From contig JAITNU010000028.1 of NCBI GenBank assembly GCA_031290325.1, forward strand, positions 1-39,221: DNA of 39,221 bases. The letters run 5' to 3'. The DNA is from Treponema sp. GTDB lineage: Bacteria > Spirochaetota > Spirochaetia > Treponematales > Breznakiellaceae. Positions 8,188 to 16,750 of the stretch are shown piece after piece. The translations under genes were made by a program, and so were the position numbers. Every line of letters starts with the position of its first letter. Positions within the stretch are counted from its first letter, which is position 1. The notes beneath the pieces are model-generated. The model was not told the DNA's origin, made no database searches, and worked only from the letters and a program-made list of their open reading frames with translations.

Positions 8188-9120
8188 ATGGCGTTTAAGG
8201 AATTGGATTTTCTATCATACAACGGACGGGACCAGGTGAAAGCCTGGATATATACGCCGATCCGCAAGCCCCGTGGTATCGTGCAGGTGGTCCACGGCCT
8301 GGGAGAACATTCACGGCGGTATCTGCACCTCATACTCAAACTTAATGAGGCGGGTTTTGTGGTAAGTGCCGATGATCATGTGGGGCATGGGAAAACTGCC
8401 GCTGATTCCAATACCTGGGGGGATTACGGCGACAAGGGTTATATCACCACCACGGAGGATGAAAAGAGCCTCCACGACATCGTCACCGCGGCCTATCCCG
8501 GATTACCCTTTATCATGTTCGGACACAGTTGGGGGTCAATGATCGGCCGGAGCTTTGCCGCCAGATATGGCACTTTGTTGAAGGCGCTGGTGATCTGCGG
8601 TACCTGCGGTGTCATAGAGGAGATAGAAAGCGTCTCTGGGGAACTCAAGACCCTCATTGATGCAGGCAAGGGTGGTGAACGGGATCCGAAATTCCTGGGC
8701 CTTATGTTTGGAGGCTGGACAAGCAGGTATGAAAATCCCAAGACCCCCAGTGACTGGATCTCGGGGGATAGCGATGTGGTGGCAGACCATGGGGCTGATC
8801 CGTTCAACAACTTCTACAATGTCCCCACGAACCAGTCCAACTACGATCTTACCGAGCTGGTGTATCGGATCACCGGCCTGGGGTGGGCGGAAAAGGTCCC
8901 CAGGGAGCTTCCCATCTACAACATTGCCGGGGATCAGGACCCGGTGGGCAATTACGGCGAAGGGGTCTACGCGGTCAGTAACTGGCTTGCGGTCACCGGG
9001 CACAAACGGGTTACGACGCAGCTCTACTCAGGTCACCGCCACGAGATTCACAATGACCGGGATATCCGGGAAGCGGTGACCGACGGGATAATCGCTTTTA
9101 TCCATGGGGAAGTCCTTTAG
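8188..9120 (+). CDS. Alpha/beta hydrolase, monoacylglycerol lipase/S33-like
   Basis: The 310-residue cytoplasmic hydrolase has the fold landmarks of the lysophospholipase/monoglyceride lipase group. It shows an oxyanion loop VVHGLGEHSRRY (34-45), 'DHVGHGKT' (63-70), nucleophile elbow FGHSWG with Ser114, a probable acid at Asp251 in AGDQDPVG, and His285 in SGHRHE. It probably hydrolyses a lipid ester or a related small ester; the substrate cannot be read from the sequence. It has no signal peptide. A perfect promoter and strong ribosome site suggest substantial expression. It converges with smc. Confidence 0.87.
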   Translation: MAFKELDFLSYNGRDQVKAWIYTPIRKPRGIVQVVHGLGEHSRRYLHLILKLNEAGFVVSADDHVGHGKTAADSNTWGDYGDKGYITTTEDEKSLHDIVTAAYPGLPFIMFGHSWGSMIGRSFAARYGTLLKALVICGTCGVIEEIESVSGELKTLIDAGKGGERDPKFLGLMFGGWTSRYENPKTPSDWISGDSDVVADHGADPFNNFYNVPTNQSNYDLTELVYRITGLGWAEKVPRELPIYNIAGDQDPVGNYGEGVYAVSNWLAVTGHKRVTTQLYSGHRHEIHNDRDIREAVTDGIIAFIHGEVL

Positions 9121-9206
9121 CAAGTGCTGCTTTCACAGAGCAAGCGCAACGTTAAAAATTGTGGTTTTTCCATAGCTTGAGCGTTTATTGCTTTTATAAA
9201 CCATAT

Positions 9207-12173
9207 TCAGGGAGTTTTGCGTGAACGGATAGGTCGCAGTTCTGCCTCGCTCACCAGGGCGGGATCGTTGATGCCCGCAGGCAGTTCCCGGCCTTCCTCG
9301 ATTTCCACTTCCTCTTCCTCGTAGACCACGGTTTCTGGAGGCGGCGCCATAGCGTGCCGGGCAGAATCCTCGTTTTCCAGACGTACTGAAATCACCTTGG
9401 TTACCCCCGACTCTTCCATGGTAACTCCCAGGAGGGTACTGGCGCCGGTAACGGTTTTCTTGGTATGGGTGATGATGATGAACTGGCTGGCGCCGCCGAA
9501 TTCCCGGAGGATCTGGACAAAGCGGTTTACATTGGCTTCATCCAGGGCAGCGTCAATCTCGTCGAGGAGGCAGAAGGGACTGGGCTTGACCATGTAGGTT
9601 GCAAAGAGGAGTGCCACTGCCGTCATGGACCGCTCCCCGCCTGAGAGGAGATTGATGTTTTCCAGTTTTTTCCCCGGAGGCTGGGCGTAGATTTCGATCC
9701 CCGATTCCAGGATGTGGTTAGTATCCGACAGTTTGAGTTCTGCCCTGCCGCCGCCGAAGAGACGGCGGAACATGTTGTGAAAATTTTTCTTTATCTTGTT
9801 GTAGGTTGCAAGGAACAATGCCGATGATTCGGCCCGTATTTCTGCGGTAATGTTTGCAAGATCGTCCCGGGCCTTACTCAGGTCCGCAAGCTGACTGGAG
9901 AGAAAATCGTACCGTTCCTTGGTTTCGGCAAATTCCTCAGGCGCCATGAGGTTCACGGAACCGAGGTCTTTAAGAATCGACCGGGCATCGGCAAGTTTTT
10001 CCCGCAGTTCCGAGGCTGGGGCGGTGATGGTGCTGATCCGTTCCTCAAACTCCAGGAGGTCCCGGGAATGGGTCTCCCGGAAGTTGTTCTGGATGTTCCT
10101 GATTTCCGTCTCAGACTGGACCAGTTCCAGGTGTATCCGCTCAAGACTTTCCTGGACCCTGGCGAGTTCCATGGTCCGCTTCTTGATGGTCTCCTGTTTT
10201 CCCGCCACATCCCCGTTCCGCATTTGTATGTCCTGCTCCAGCTTTTCTAGTTCCCCGCTCAGGGCAAAGCCTTTCCGTTCGATGTCCGCAAGGTCCGATT
10301 CGGTATCGCTGATCCGTTCCTCGATTTCCTCGAAACGCTTACGGTCCAGGAAGAGTTCATCCTGGACGGTCTTGCGGAGGGCCTCCTGGCCCGCTAATTC
10401 CCGGCGGATCAGCTTGGCCTGTTCTTCAGCGGACTGGGCCTGGGCGCTCATCCGCGCCTGGTTTACCTGTAGTTCCGCCAGGGTCGTCCGGTATTCGTCT
10501 ATTTTGGCGCTCAGGTTTTCATTGTCCCCTCTGAGGGCGGCTATCCGTTCCCGCCGCAGGGCAACCCCTTCCCTGGCAGCACGGATCTGGGCATCATATC
10601 CCCGCTTCTTGGTGATGATCCCTTCGGGGGCAAGGAAATCATCCAGAAAGGAGGGGGTACTTTTCCGGTACGCCTCAAAGAGGGAACCGGCCTTATCCGC
10701 GCTTCCCGCTGCTGTTTCAAGGCTCGTTGCAAGTCCTTCGGCAATACGCTTGAGTTCCGTGGCTCCCAGAGGCTGCCCCCCTGCCACGGCCCGATCTGCC
10801 GCCTCGGTTAAGTCCCGGATCAGGCTTTCCCGGCCTGCAAGGAAGATTTTGATGACCCCTAAGGTCTCGTACAGTTCCGCCTCAATACGCTTCCGCTCGG
10901 TTGCCGAATACCCCGCCTCTTTGAGGCCCGCGTCCAGGGCGGCTACTATATCGTCGGTGATGGCTTCCAGTTCATGCTCATAGCCAGTCCGTTCTTTTTC
11001 AAGGCCCCGGATTTCCTCTTCAGCCCGGCGGGCGGCGGCCTCGTTTTCCCCGATTCGGGCGGCAGTAAGCCGGATGTTTTCCTCGAAAGAGGCGATATTT
11101 TCCGCGAGGGCCTGAACCTTCTTGCGGAGGTCTTGTACCACCCCATCCTGCTCTGCTGCGTCCTCGATGAGTTCCTCAATCTTGCTATTCACGCCCCGTT
11201 CCCGGCCCTCGTTCTGCTGGATCTTAGCCTTGCTCTCGTTTCGTTGTTCCGCGAGTAAGCGGGCCTCCTTCTCTCTGGCGTTCTTTTCCACCATAAGGCC
11301 ATAGATGTTCTTCTGGTACTCGACGATTTTTTCTTCCATAGAGTTCACCACATCCATGTTTTCTTCCAGGGACTTGCTCACCGCGTCCAGCTCGGCCCGG
11401 ATCGTATCCCGCTCGGCAGTCCGCTTGGTAAGCCCCCCCTCCCGTGCGTCCCGCTCATACTTGAACTGTTTCAGTTTGAGGAGCTGAATATCCAATTCAA
11501 ACTGAAAGACCGCTTCCCTCAAGGTCCGGTATTGCAGGGTTTTATCGGATTGCACCTTGAGGGTATCGTAGGAGCGCTTCACCTCCCCCAGAATTCCCTC
11601 AACCTGGCGCATATTCTCCTCGGTTTTCACGAGTTTCCGCTCTGCCTCGGCGCTTTTCACCTTGAATTTGGTGATCCCCGCGGCTTCCTCAAACAAATAC
11701 CGCCGCTCATCAGGCTTGGAAGAGAGGATCTGGTCGATTTTGCCCTGTTCCATCACCGAATAAGCCGCCTTTCCCACCCCGGTGTCCCAGAACAGCTCCC
11801 GTACCTCTTTGAGCCTGACCTGTGTGGTATTGATATAGTATTCACTCTCCCCGGACCGGTAGAGCCGCCGTTTGATCTGGACTTCAGGCATGTCAATAGG
11901 GAGCAGCCCCGCGTCATTGGCCAGGGTCAGGGTTACTTCCGCCACATTGAGGGGCTTCCGGTTCTCAGTACCGTTGAAGATCACGTCCTCCATCTTCTCT
12001 GCCCGCATGGCCCGGGATGCCTGTTCTCCCAGTACCCACTTTATCGCGTCCACTACATTGGACTTACCGCAGCCGTTTGGCCCCAAGAGGGCGGTTATCC
12101 CGTCGGTAAATACCATCTGGGTACGGTCGGCAAAGGACTTGAAGCCAAAGATATCAAGATTTTTCAGGAACAA
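9207..12173 (-). CDS. smc: Chromosome segregation protein SMC
   Basis: SMC is an ATPase that forms a DNA-entrapping dimer for chromosome compaction and segregation. I chose the TTG at 12173, which gives MFLKNLDIFGFKSFADRTQ, the classic SMC N-terminus. It has a GGAG seven bases upstream, whereas the GTG at 12218 adds 15 residues atypical of the family. The 988-residue protein has Walker A GPNGCGKSN (31-39), coiled coil about 165-400, a central helical region about 400-525, a second coiled coil to about 800, and a C-terminal head with the signature LLSGGERSM (about 842) and Walker B FCLLDEIDAALDEAN (about 866). It is shorter than the usual 1,150-1,200, and I see no canonical hinge motif in the centre. 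It ends with an acidic tail (EEEEVEIEEGRE). Confidence 0.93.
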   Translation of the reverse strand: MFLKNLDIFGFKSFADRTQMVFTDGITALLGPNGCGKSNVVDAIKWVLGEQASRAMRAEKMEDVIFNGTENRKPLNVAEVTLTLANDAGLLPIDMPEVQIKRRLYRSGESEYYINTTQVRLKEVRELFWDTGVGKAAYSVMEQGKIDQILSSKPDERRYLFEEAAGITKFKVKSAEAERKLVKTEENMRQVEGILGEVKRSYDTLKVQSDKTLQYRTLREAVFQFELDIQLLKLKQFKYERDAREGGLTKRTAERDTIRAELDAVSKSLEENMDVVNSMEEKIVEYQKNIYGLMVEKNAREKEARLLAEQRNESKAKIQQNEGRERGVNSKIEELIEDAAEQDGVVQDLRKKVQALAENIASFEENIRLTAARIGENEAAARRAEEEIRGLEKERTGYEHELEAITDDIVAALDAGLKEAGYSATERKRIEAELYETLGVIKIFLAGRESLIRDLTEAADRAVAGGQPLGATELKRIAEGLATSLETAAGSADKAGSLFEAYRKSTPSFLDDFLAPEGIITKKRGYDAQIRAAREGVALRRERIAALRGDNENLSAKIDEYRTTLAELQVNQARMSAQAQSAEEQAKLIRRELAGQEALRKTVQDELFLDRKRFEEIEERISDTESDLADIERKGFALSGELEKLEQDIQMRNGDVAGKQETIKKRTMELARVQESLERIHLELVQSETEIRNIQNNFRETHSRDLLEFEERISTITAPASELREKLADARSILKDLGSVNLMAPEEFAETKERYDFLSSQLADLSKARDDLANITAEIRAESSALFLATYNKIKKNFHNMFRRLFGGGRAELKLSDTNHILESGIEIYAQPPGKKLENINLLSGGERSMTAVALLFATYMVKPSPFCLLDEIDAALDEANVNRFVQILREFGGASQFIIITHTKKTVTGASTLLGVTMEESGVTKVISVRLENEDSARHAMAPPPETVVYEEEEVEIEEGRELPAGINDPALVSEAELRPIRSRKTP

Positions 12174-12412
12174 GCGTAAACTCCGTCTATTCGAGGTATC
12201 ATCATTTTTATGATTCACTGTAGCATACCGGGGGAAGCGCTGACAAGGGGCAAGCAGGAGCGTTTGGTTGATGTCCTGAACGGTGATCCGGATGGGACAA
12301 AAAACTTGACGGGCAAGCGTTTAAGGCGATGCCCCTCAAAATCCGCGCCTCTTGTGGAACTGCTTGACCACAATTCGAAACCATGCAATAACAACCAGAG
12401 GAGGAACGAAGT

Positions 12413-12985
12413 ATGTCAGATGCATTGCATATCGAAGAAAACACCTACACCTATGCCGATTACCTTGAATGGAACGACGGCAAACGTTACGAACTCATTG
12501 ACGGGAGAGCCTACATGATGGCCGCCCCAACGCCAAACCATCAAAGGATCAGCTTAAAGCTGTCCCGACTATTTGGAGATTTCCTTGATGGAAAATCCTG
12601 TGAGCTTTTCACCGCTCCCTTTGACGTCAGGTTATTCCCGCAAAAAAACCTGAACGACAAGACTGTTGTCCAGCCCGATCTCCTGGTGGTCTGCGACAAA
12701 ACCAAGCTTGACAAGCGCGGCTGTAACGGTGCGCCGGATTTAGTTATTGAGATACTATCTCCCTCAAATGACACTGAGGAAATGCTCCGAAAGTTCCAGA
12801 AGTATCTCCAAGCCGGTGTGCGCGAATACTGGGTCGTTGACCTTGATAGTCACCTGATTCAGGTACATATTCTTGATAAGGGCCGCTATATCTCAAGCGT
12901 ATACGACGGCGACGCTGTGGTGCCGGTTTTGATTCTGCCGGGACTCAGTGTTGATCTTAACGCTTTGTGGATCGTATTGGAATAA
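12413..12985 (+). CDS. Uma2 family endonuclease (DUF820)
   Basis: The 190-residue protein has the restriction-endonuclease-like fold of the Uma2 family. It shows the N-terminal YADYLEWNDGKRYELIDGR segment, catalytic Asp in VQPDLLVVCD, and acidic/Lys pair in PDLVIEILSPSN and LRKFQKYLQAGVREYW. These proteins are multiplied in cyanobacteria and some treponemes. Their role is unclear, and many are linked to mobile DNA or genome defence. A strong GAGGAG lies before the ATG. The 195 bases between it and smc hold no convincing gene; a possible -35 TTGACC (12364) with AATAAC (12387) is weak. Confidence 0.88.
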   Translation: MSDALHIEENTYTYADYLEWNDGKRYELIDGRAYMMAAPTPNHQRISLKLSRLFGDFLDGKSCELFTAPFDVRLFPQKNLNDKTVVQPDLLVVCDKTKLDKRGCNGAPDLVIEILSPSNDTEEMLRKFQKYLQAGVREYWVVDLDSHLIQVHILDKGRYISSVYDGDAVVPVLILPGLSVDLNALWIVLE

Positions 12986-13057
12986 GATATCCCGCTGAAG
13001 CTGATCATTACGCATTAACCCGCTCTTTATCATTAAGCTACTCCTTGTAATAAATGG

Positions 13058-13079
13058 TGAAACTGTTTTCTCAGTTTCA
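13058..13079. terminator. Hairpin between convergent genes
   Basis: TGAAACTG (13058-13065) and CAGTTTCA (13072-13079) form a perfect 8-base stem with a TTTTCT loop. It lies between the convergent Uma2 and HEAT-repeat genes. There is no clear T tract on either side, so it may be a weak terminator or only a structural repeat. Confidence 0.35.
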
Positions 13080-13165
13080 TAGCATGAATAATCACCAAAA
13101 TGCCTGCTGAGGTTTTTGCCAATTATACAAGCGTTGCACTTCGTGATTGAATCCGGACACGTTCT

Positions 13166-16100
13166 TTAAACCGGCGCCACAAAGCCTTCGATGTTCCGGG
13201 AAAGCAGCCTGTCCAGGAGCGGCTTGGGATACCCTGCTTCAAGGAACTTGTGGTAGTAGGTTTCCGCCTGGGGATGCTTGTTGGCAAAGGCCCGCGCAAG
13301 GAGCGCATCAGCATAGGGGGCGCTCCGATCCGGGTCATCAAGTTCCCCCCGCCGAAGCTCCCCGATATACCGGCCGGCTCTTTCAAAGGCCGCATCCAGG
13401 AGCTTTACCCAGGCTGCCTCATCATCGTCATAGATAAACCGCAGGGCACGGCTCAACTCTCCGATATCAATAAAGGCCGTGGCCCAGCGGCGGTCCCAGG
13501 TCTTTTTCCCATCGGGAATCGGGCCGTGTTCGATTTTATAGATATCGTTAAGCCACTTATAGTGCTCCCGGCCCAGGCGCTGATACTGCTCAAAGAACTC
13601 TGCGCTGGAAAGGTGGCGGGAAGCGGCGTACAGGGCGGACCATGACTCAGGATCAATGGCATCCTCGGCAATAGCCCCTTCGGAGATGGTGGCAAAGACC
13701 TCATTTTTAAGGGGGGTATCTGCCACAGACAGGCAGCGGAGGATCATATTCAAATCCTCCAGATCAATTTCCTGCACGAATTCACCGGAAAGGGTCTGTT
13801 CAAGAAACCGAATGCCCACCTCTTCATCCCTGGTAGCCAGGACCCGCAGCAAACTCATGAGTTTATCACGTTTTGTTTTATACTCTGGAAGCAGGGCCTG
13901 TGCCTCGTCAATCAATTTTTGGGCAAGCGCCGCGCTGGGAATAACGCAGAGCGCCGAAAAGGTATCAAGGGGGTCTTTGTTAAGGGCCTCAACCTGATAG
14001 GCTTCCCAAGCTCTGGGATCATCGGCGGCAAGGGCATGACAGGCTGTCAGACACACCCCGGCCGTATCATCGGTGGTAAAGCCGCAGAGCAGGGGTATGT
14101 ACTCCGCCCCCCATCCCTGCCGGCCCGCGGCAATAATGGCCTTGAGCACCTCATGACGGACCCGCTCATCTTCGTCTTTTGCAAAGGAACGCAACAGGTC
14201 CTGATAGGCGCTGCGTTCCAGCTTTGCGGCGCCAAAGGCCATAAGCCCATAAGCGGCCGCAAGGCGCACATTGCGGTCCTCATCTTTGATAAAGCCTTCG
14301 AGGGCTGTCTTATACGGTGCGGTGTTGTCCTTATGGAGCAGCCGGTGAGCCAGGGCGCTAATGGCCGCTTTACGCACTTCCCGGTTATCATCGGACCTGT
14401 AGTCCCCCAGCATGGCGGCATACCGGTCATCATCCCAGGCTTGGGCGCCGTGGGTAATGAGCGCGTTCTGCACTGCAAAACGCACATCGTTATCCCGGTC
14501 TTTGGCAAAGCCCTGGAGGGCTGTTTCATACCGGGAGGCTTCCCATTTCTGAGAACCCAGGGCAATCAGGGGCTTGACCACCCCAAGGCGTACGCTCCAC
14601 TCGCCGTCCCGGGCAAAGGCTTCGATGGCCTTTTCATAAGGCGCGGTATTGTCCTTTTGAAGCAGCGCGTCCCCCAGGGCGGTAACCGCTGTTTTCCGTA
14701 CATCGCTGTCCCCGTCACCGGCATAGTCCTGCAAGGCCGCCGCATACCGAACATCATCCCAGACATGGGGGGCATACTCAATGATCGTTTTAAGAACCGC
14801 CAGCCGCCGGGTCCAGTCGCTGTCTTTGGCAAAGAGCCGGAGTACTGCCTCGTACTGGGAGTTGTTGTTTTCGTGCTGCGCCTTTTGCAGCAGCTTGTCA
14901 AAAGTCCGTTTCCTGAGCCGCGGATCTTTGTCCTTGACAAAGCTCCCCAGAAGGGCGGTGTACTGTACGCTATCCCAGGGAGCTCCGAGCTCACTCAGGG
15001 AATTCAGCACCAGGCTGCGGACTTCGCTGCTTTTATCCTTGGCAAAGCCCCGCAGGGTCTCAATATAGGCCCCTTCGTCTTCGGTGTGCCGGATATATGC
15101 CAGCAGCAGTTCTATGGCCTGCTGATGGGTTCCGCTGTTTTTCGCAAAGGCGAGGAGTATCTCTTTGTAGTTCTTATGGTTAAACTGCGGCGCTAAGGGA
15201 ACCAGGGCATCCAGGGCAGTCCGTGCGTTTTTCCCATCCTGATCATGGCAAAAGTCCACCAAGGCGGTCGCATAAGCATGGGAATTCTCCCAGCCTACTG
15301 CACACCGGGCAATCAGTGCGCTCAGGGCCGCATAGCGCACATCATGGTCCCGGTCATTGCAGAGTTTCGTAAAGATCTCACCGCTCTTCCGGGCATCCCA
15401 TTCGGCGTGTTTTGCCAGTAAGTTCACCGCGTCCCGGCGGATCTTCCAGCTTTGGTTTGGGGTGATAAAGGCCATGAGGGCCGTTTCATAACGGTGGGGA
15501 TACCTAAGGCCGGTAAAGGCATCGAATACCCTTTGTCTTATATCTTCGGAACTATCCCCGCTAAAGGACGTAAGCAGCTCCACATACCGGTCTGTTTCCC
15601 ACTGAGCTCCCCGTTTGATGAGTTCTTCGAGTGCCCCAAGGCGTACCGTGTCGCTGCCCTCAGCAGCAAAGGAGCGGAGTATCTGCTCAATCCGCTCATT
15701 ATCCGCCTGCAGAGACACCCAGCCGATCAAGCCTTCAACCACCCCATAGAGCACGTTGCTGCTACCCTCAGCGGCAAAGGAACGGAGTATCTTCTCAGTC
15801 CACTTATCATCCTGCTGTTCCCGTGCACGGCCTAGCAAGGCACGCAATGCCGTCTCCCGCACATCGTTGTCGCTGTCGCTGCAAAAGGGGGTAAAGGTTT
15901 TGTCGTATTTGACCCTGCCCCACTTGGCAATACCTGCCAGTTTTGTCAGGGCATTCACCACCCCCTGGCGTACGGTCCAGCCATAGCGATAGTTCCCATC
16001 AGCGTCCCTGGCGGCATAGGTGCTGATGGTCTCCTCGTACTTGGGATACGCCGCCAACAGATCCAGGATGGCCACGATAACATCACTCTGGGAATTGTGG

Positions 16101-16717
16101 GACAGGATGGCTTCAGCCCGGGGAAGAACCGTATCCCCCCGACGCTCATAGAGGTAGTGCAAAAACCAGATGATATTGCTGCTTTGGGGGGTAAGGGCAG
16201 CTTCGACAAAGGGCAGTATCAGGTCTCCCAGGGCGGGGATGATGGTCTCTTTGATATACTGGGCGCCGCTTGCGCCATTGCTGATTGCCCGGGCATAGGC
16301 GGCAAAGAGGCGGACATCCCGATAGGTTCCCCTGGTATAGAGTTCCTCAAGCCGGCTTGTGGCAGCTCCATAGCCATTGGCGATGCTGTCCACCATATCC
16401 TTGAGGGTTAAGTAGGATAGTTCTTCTTCCTCAAAGGGTAGCGCGGGATATGGCATATCCTGGGTCCTGGTACCTGGATCCGTTGCCCCCAGGGTGTGCC
16501 TAAGGGAGTGAAGCAGTACCTGTGCTTCCATAATTGATTCCGGGCTGGCCTTGCTTACCACGGTGGCAAGACATTCGACCAGGGCGGTATAGGCGGGGAT
16601 ATTCTCGCTGAGTTTGGTCAGGGTGAGAATCTGCAAGTGGGCAGAGCCTTTTGCCAGTTTGCTCCCCCCCATACAGATACTTAAAAGCCTACGGTCTAGT
16701 TCATGTAATAATGCCAT
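13166..16717 (-). CDS. Large HEAT-like repeat protein, partner of the SWIM protein
   Basis: The 1,183-residue protein has no signal peptide or membrane segment. From about residue 270 to 870 it consists of roughly 16 tandem units of 36 residues. Their pattern is xxWxxxRYxxALxxFAKDxDxxVRxAAxxALxxxG, a HEAT/armadillo-type alpha-solenoid made for binding other proteins or nucleic acid. The N-terminal 250 residues are helical without clear repeats. The C-terminal 300 are helical and TPR-like in style (AETYYHKFLEAGYPKPLLDR). The gene starts 33 bases after the SWIM gene, with AGGGA before its ATG, so they are probably co-expressed. Large repeat proteins next to SWIM proteins occur in MoxR/vWA conflict-type loci, but no AAA+ or vWA gene is here. 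Confidence 0.75.
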   Translation of the reverse strand: MALLHELDRRLLSICMGGSKLAKGSAHLQILTLTKLSENIPAYTALVECLATVVSKASPESIMEAQVLLHSLRHTLGATDPGTRTQDMPYPALPFEEEELSYLTLKDMVDSIANGYGAATSRLEELYTRGTYRDVRLFAAYARAISNGASGAQYIKETIIPALGDLILPFVEAALTPQSSNIIWFLHYLYERRGDTVLPRAEAILSHNSQSDVIVAILDLLAAYPKYEETISTYAARDADGNYRYGWTVRQGVVNALTKLAGIAKWGRVKYDKTFTPFCSDSDNDVRETALRALLGRAREQQDDKWTEKILRSFAAEGSSNVLYGVVEGLIGWVSLQADNERIEQILRSFAAEGSDTVRLGALEELIKRGAQWETDRYVELLTSFSGDSSEDIRQRVFDAFTGLRYPHRYETALMAFITPNQSWKIRRDAVNLLAKHAEWDARKSGEIFTKLCNDRDHDVRYAALSALIARCAVGWENSHAYATALVDFCHDQDGKNARTALDALVPLAPQFNHKNYKEILLAFAKNSGTHQQAIELLLAYIRHTEDEGAYIETLRGFAKDKSSEVRSLVLNSLSELGAPWDSVQYTALLGSFVKDKDPRLRKRTFDKLLQKAQHENNNSQYEAVLRLFAKDSDWTRRLAVLKTIIEYAPHVWDDVRYAAALQDYAGDGDSDVRKTAVTALGDALLQKDNTAPYEKAIEAFARDGEWSVRLGVVKPLIALGSQKWEASRYETALQGFAKDRDNDVRFAVQNALITHGAQAWDDDRYAAMLGDYRSDDNREVRKAAISALAHRLLHKDNTAPYKTALEGFIKDEDRNVRLAAAYGLMAFGAAKLERSAYQDLLRSFAKDEDERVRHEVLKAIIAAGRQGWGAEYIPLLCGFTTDDTAGVCLTACHALAADDPRAWEAYQVEALNKDPLDTFSALCVIPSAALAQKLIDEAQALLPEYKTKRDKLMSLLRVLATRDEEVGIRFLEQTLSGEFVQEIDLEDLNMILRCLSVADTPLKNEVFATISEGAIAEDAIDPESWSALYAASRHLSSAEFFEQYQRLGREHYKWLNDIYKIEHGPIPDGKKTWDRRWATAFIDIGELSRALRFIYDDDEAAWVKLLDAAFERAGRYIGELRRGELDDPDRSAPYADALLARAFANKHPQAETYYHKFLEAGYPKPLLDRLLSRNIEGFVAPV
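14306..14766 (-). repeat. 324-base higher-order duplication inside the HEAT gene
   Basis: Two copies (about 14306-14442 and 14630-14766) are offset by 324 bases, exactly three 36-codon units. The encoded segments align closely: DVRYAAALQDYAGDGDSDV against DDRYAAMLGDYRSDDNREV, and LLQKDNTAPYEKA against LLHKDNTAPYKTA. The repeat array therefore grew, at least once, by copying a block of three units. Confidence 0.75.
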
Positions 16718-16750
16718 GTATTTCCCTATTTGTTAGTTTTTATTTCGCAC

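Noticed and set aside
9121..9206. Terminator between the hydrolase and smc genes
   Set aside because: Only short imperfect inverted segments are present; no stem with a T tract could be supported.
9919..10983. Plus-strand open frame of 354 codons within smc
   Set aside because: Its Ser/Arg-rich product is the complement of coiled-coil coding sequence, with no ribosome site or homology.
12219..12412. Possible gene remnant between smc and Uma2
   Set aside because: Frames on both strands give no coherent protein or start signal; I see nothing supportable beyond a weak promoter-like pair.
13919..15196. Long plus-strand open frame of 425 codons inside the HEAT gene
   Set aside because: It is antisense to a strongly patterned repeat protein; its length comes from the repeated codon pattern, and its product has no recognisable domain.
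14000..16000. CRISPR-like periodicity
   Set aside because: The 108-base period is coding (36-residue protein repeats), is imperfect and has no spacers between identical repeats.
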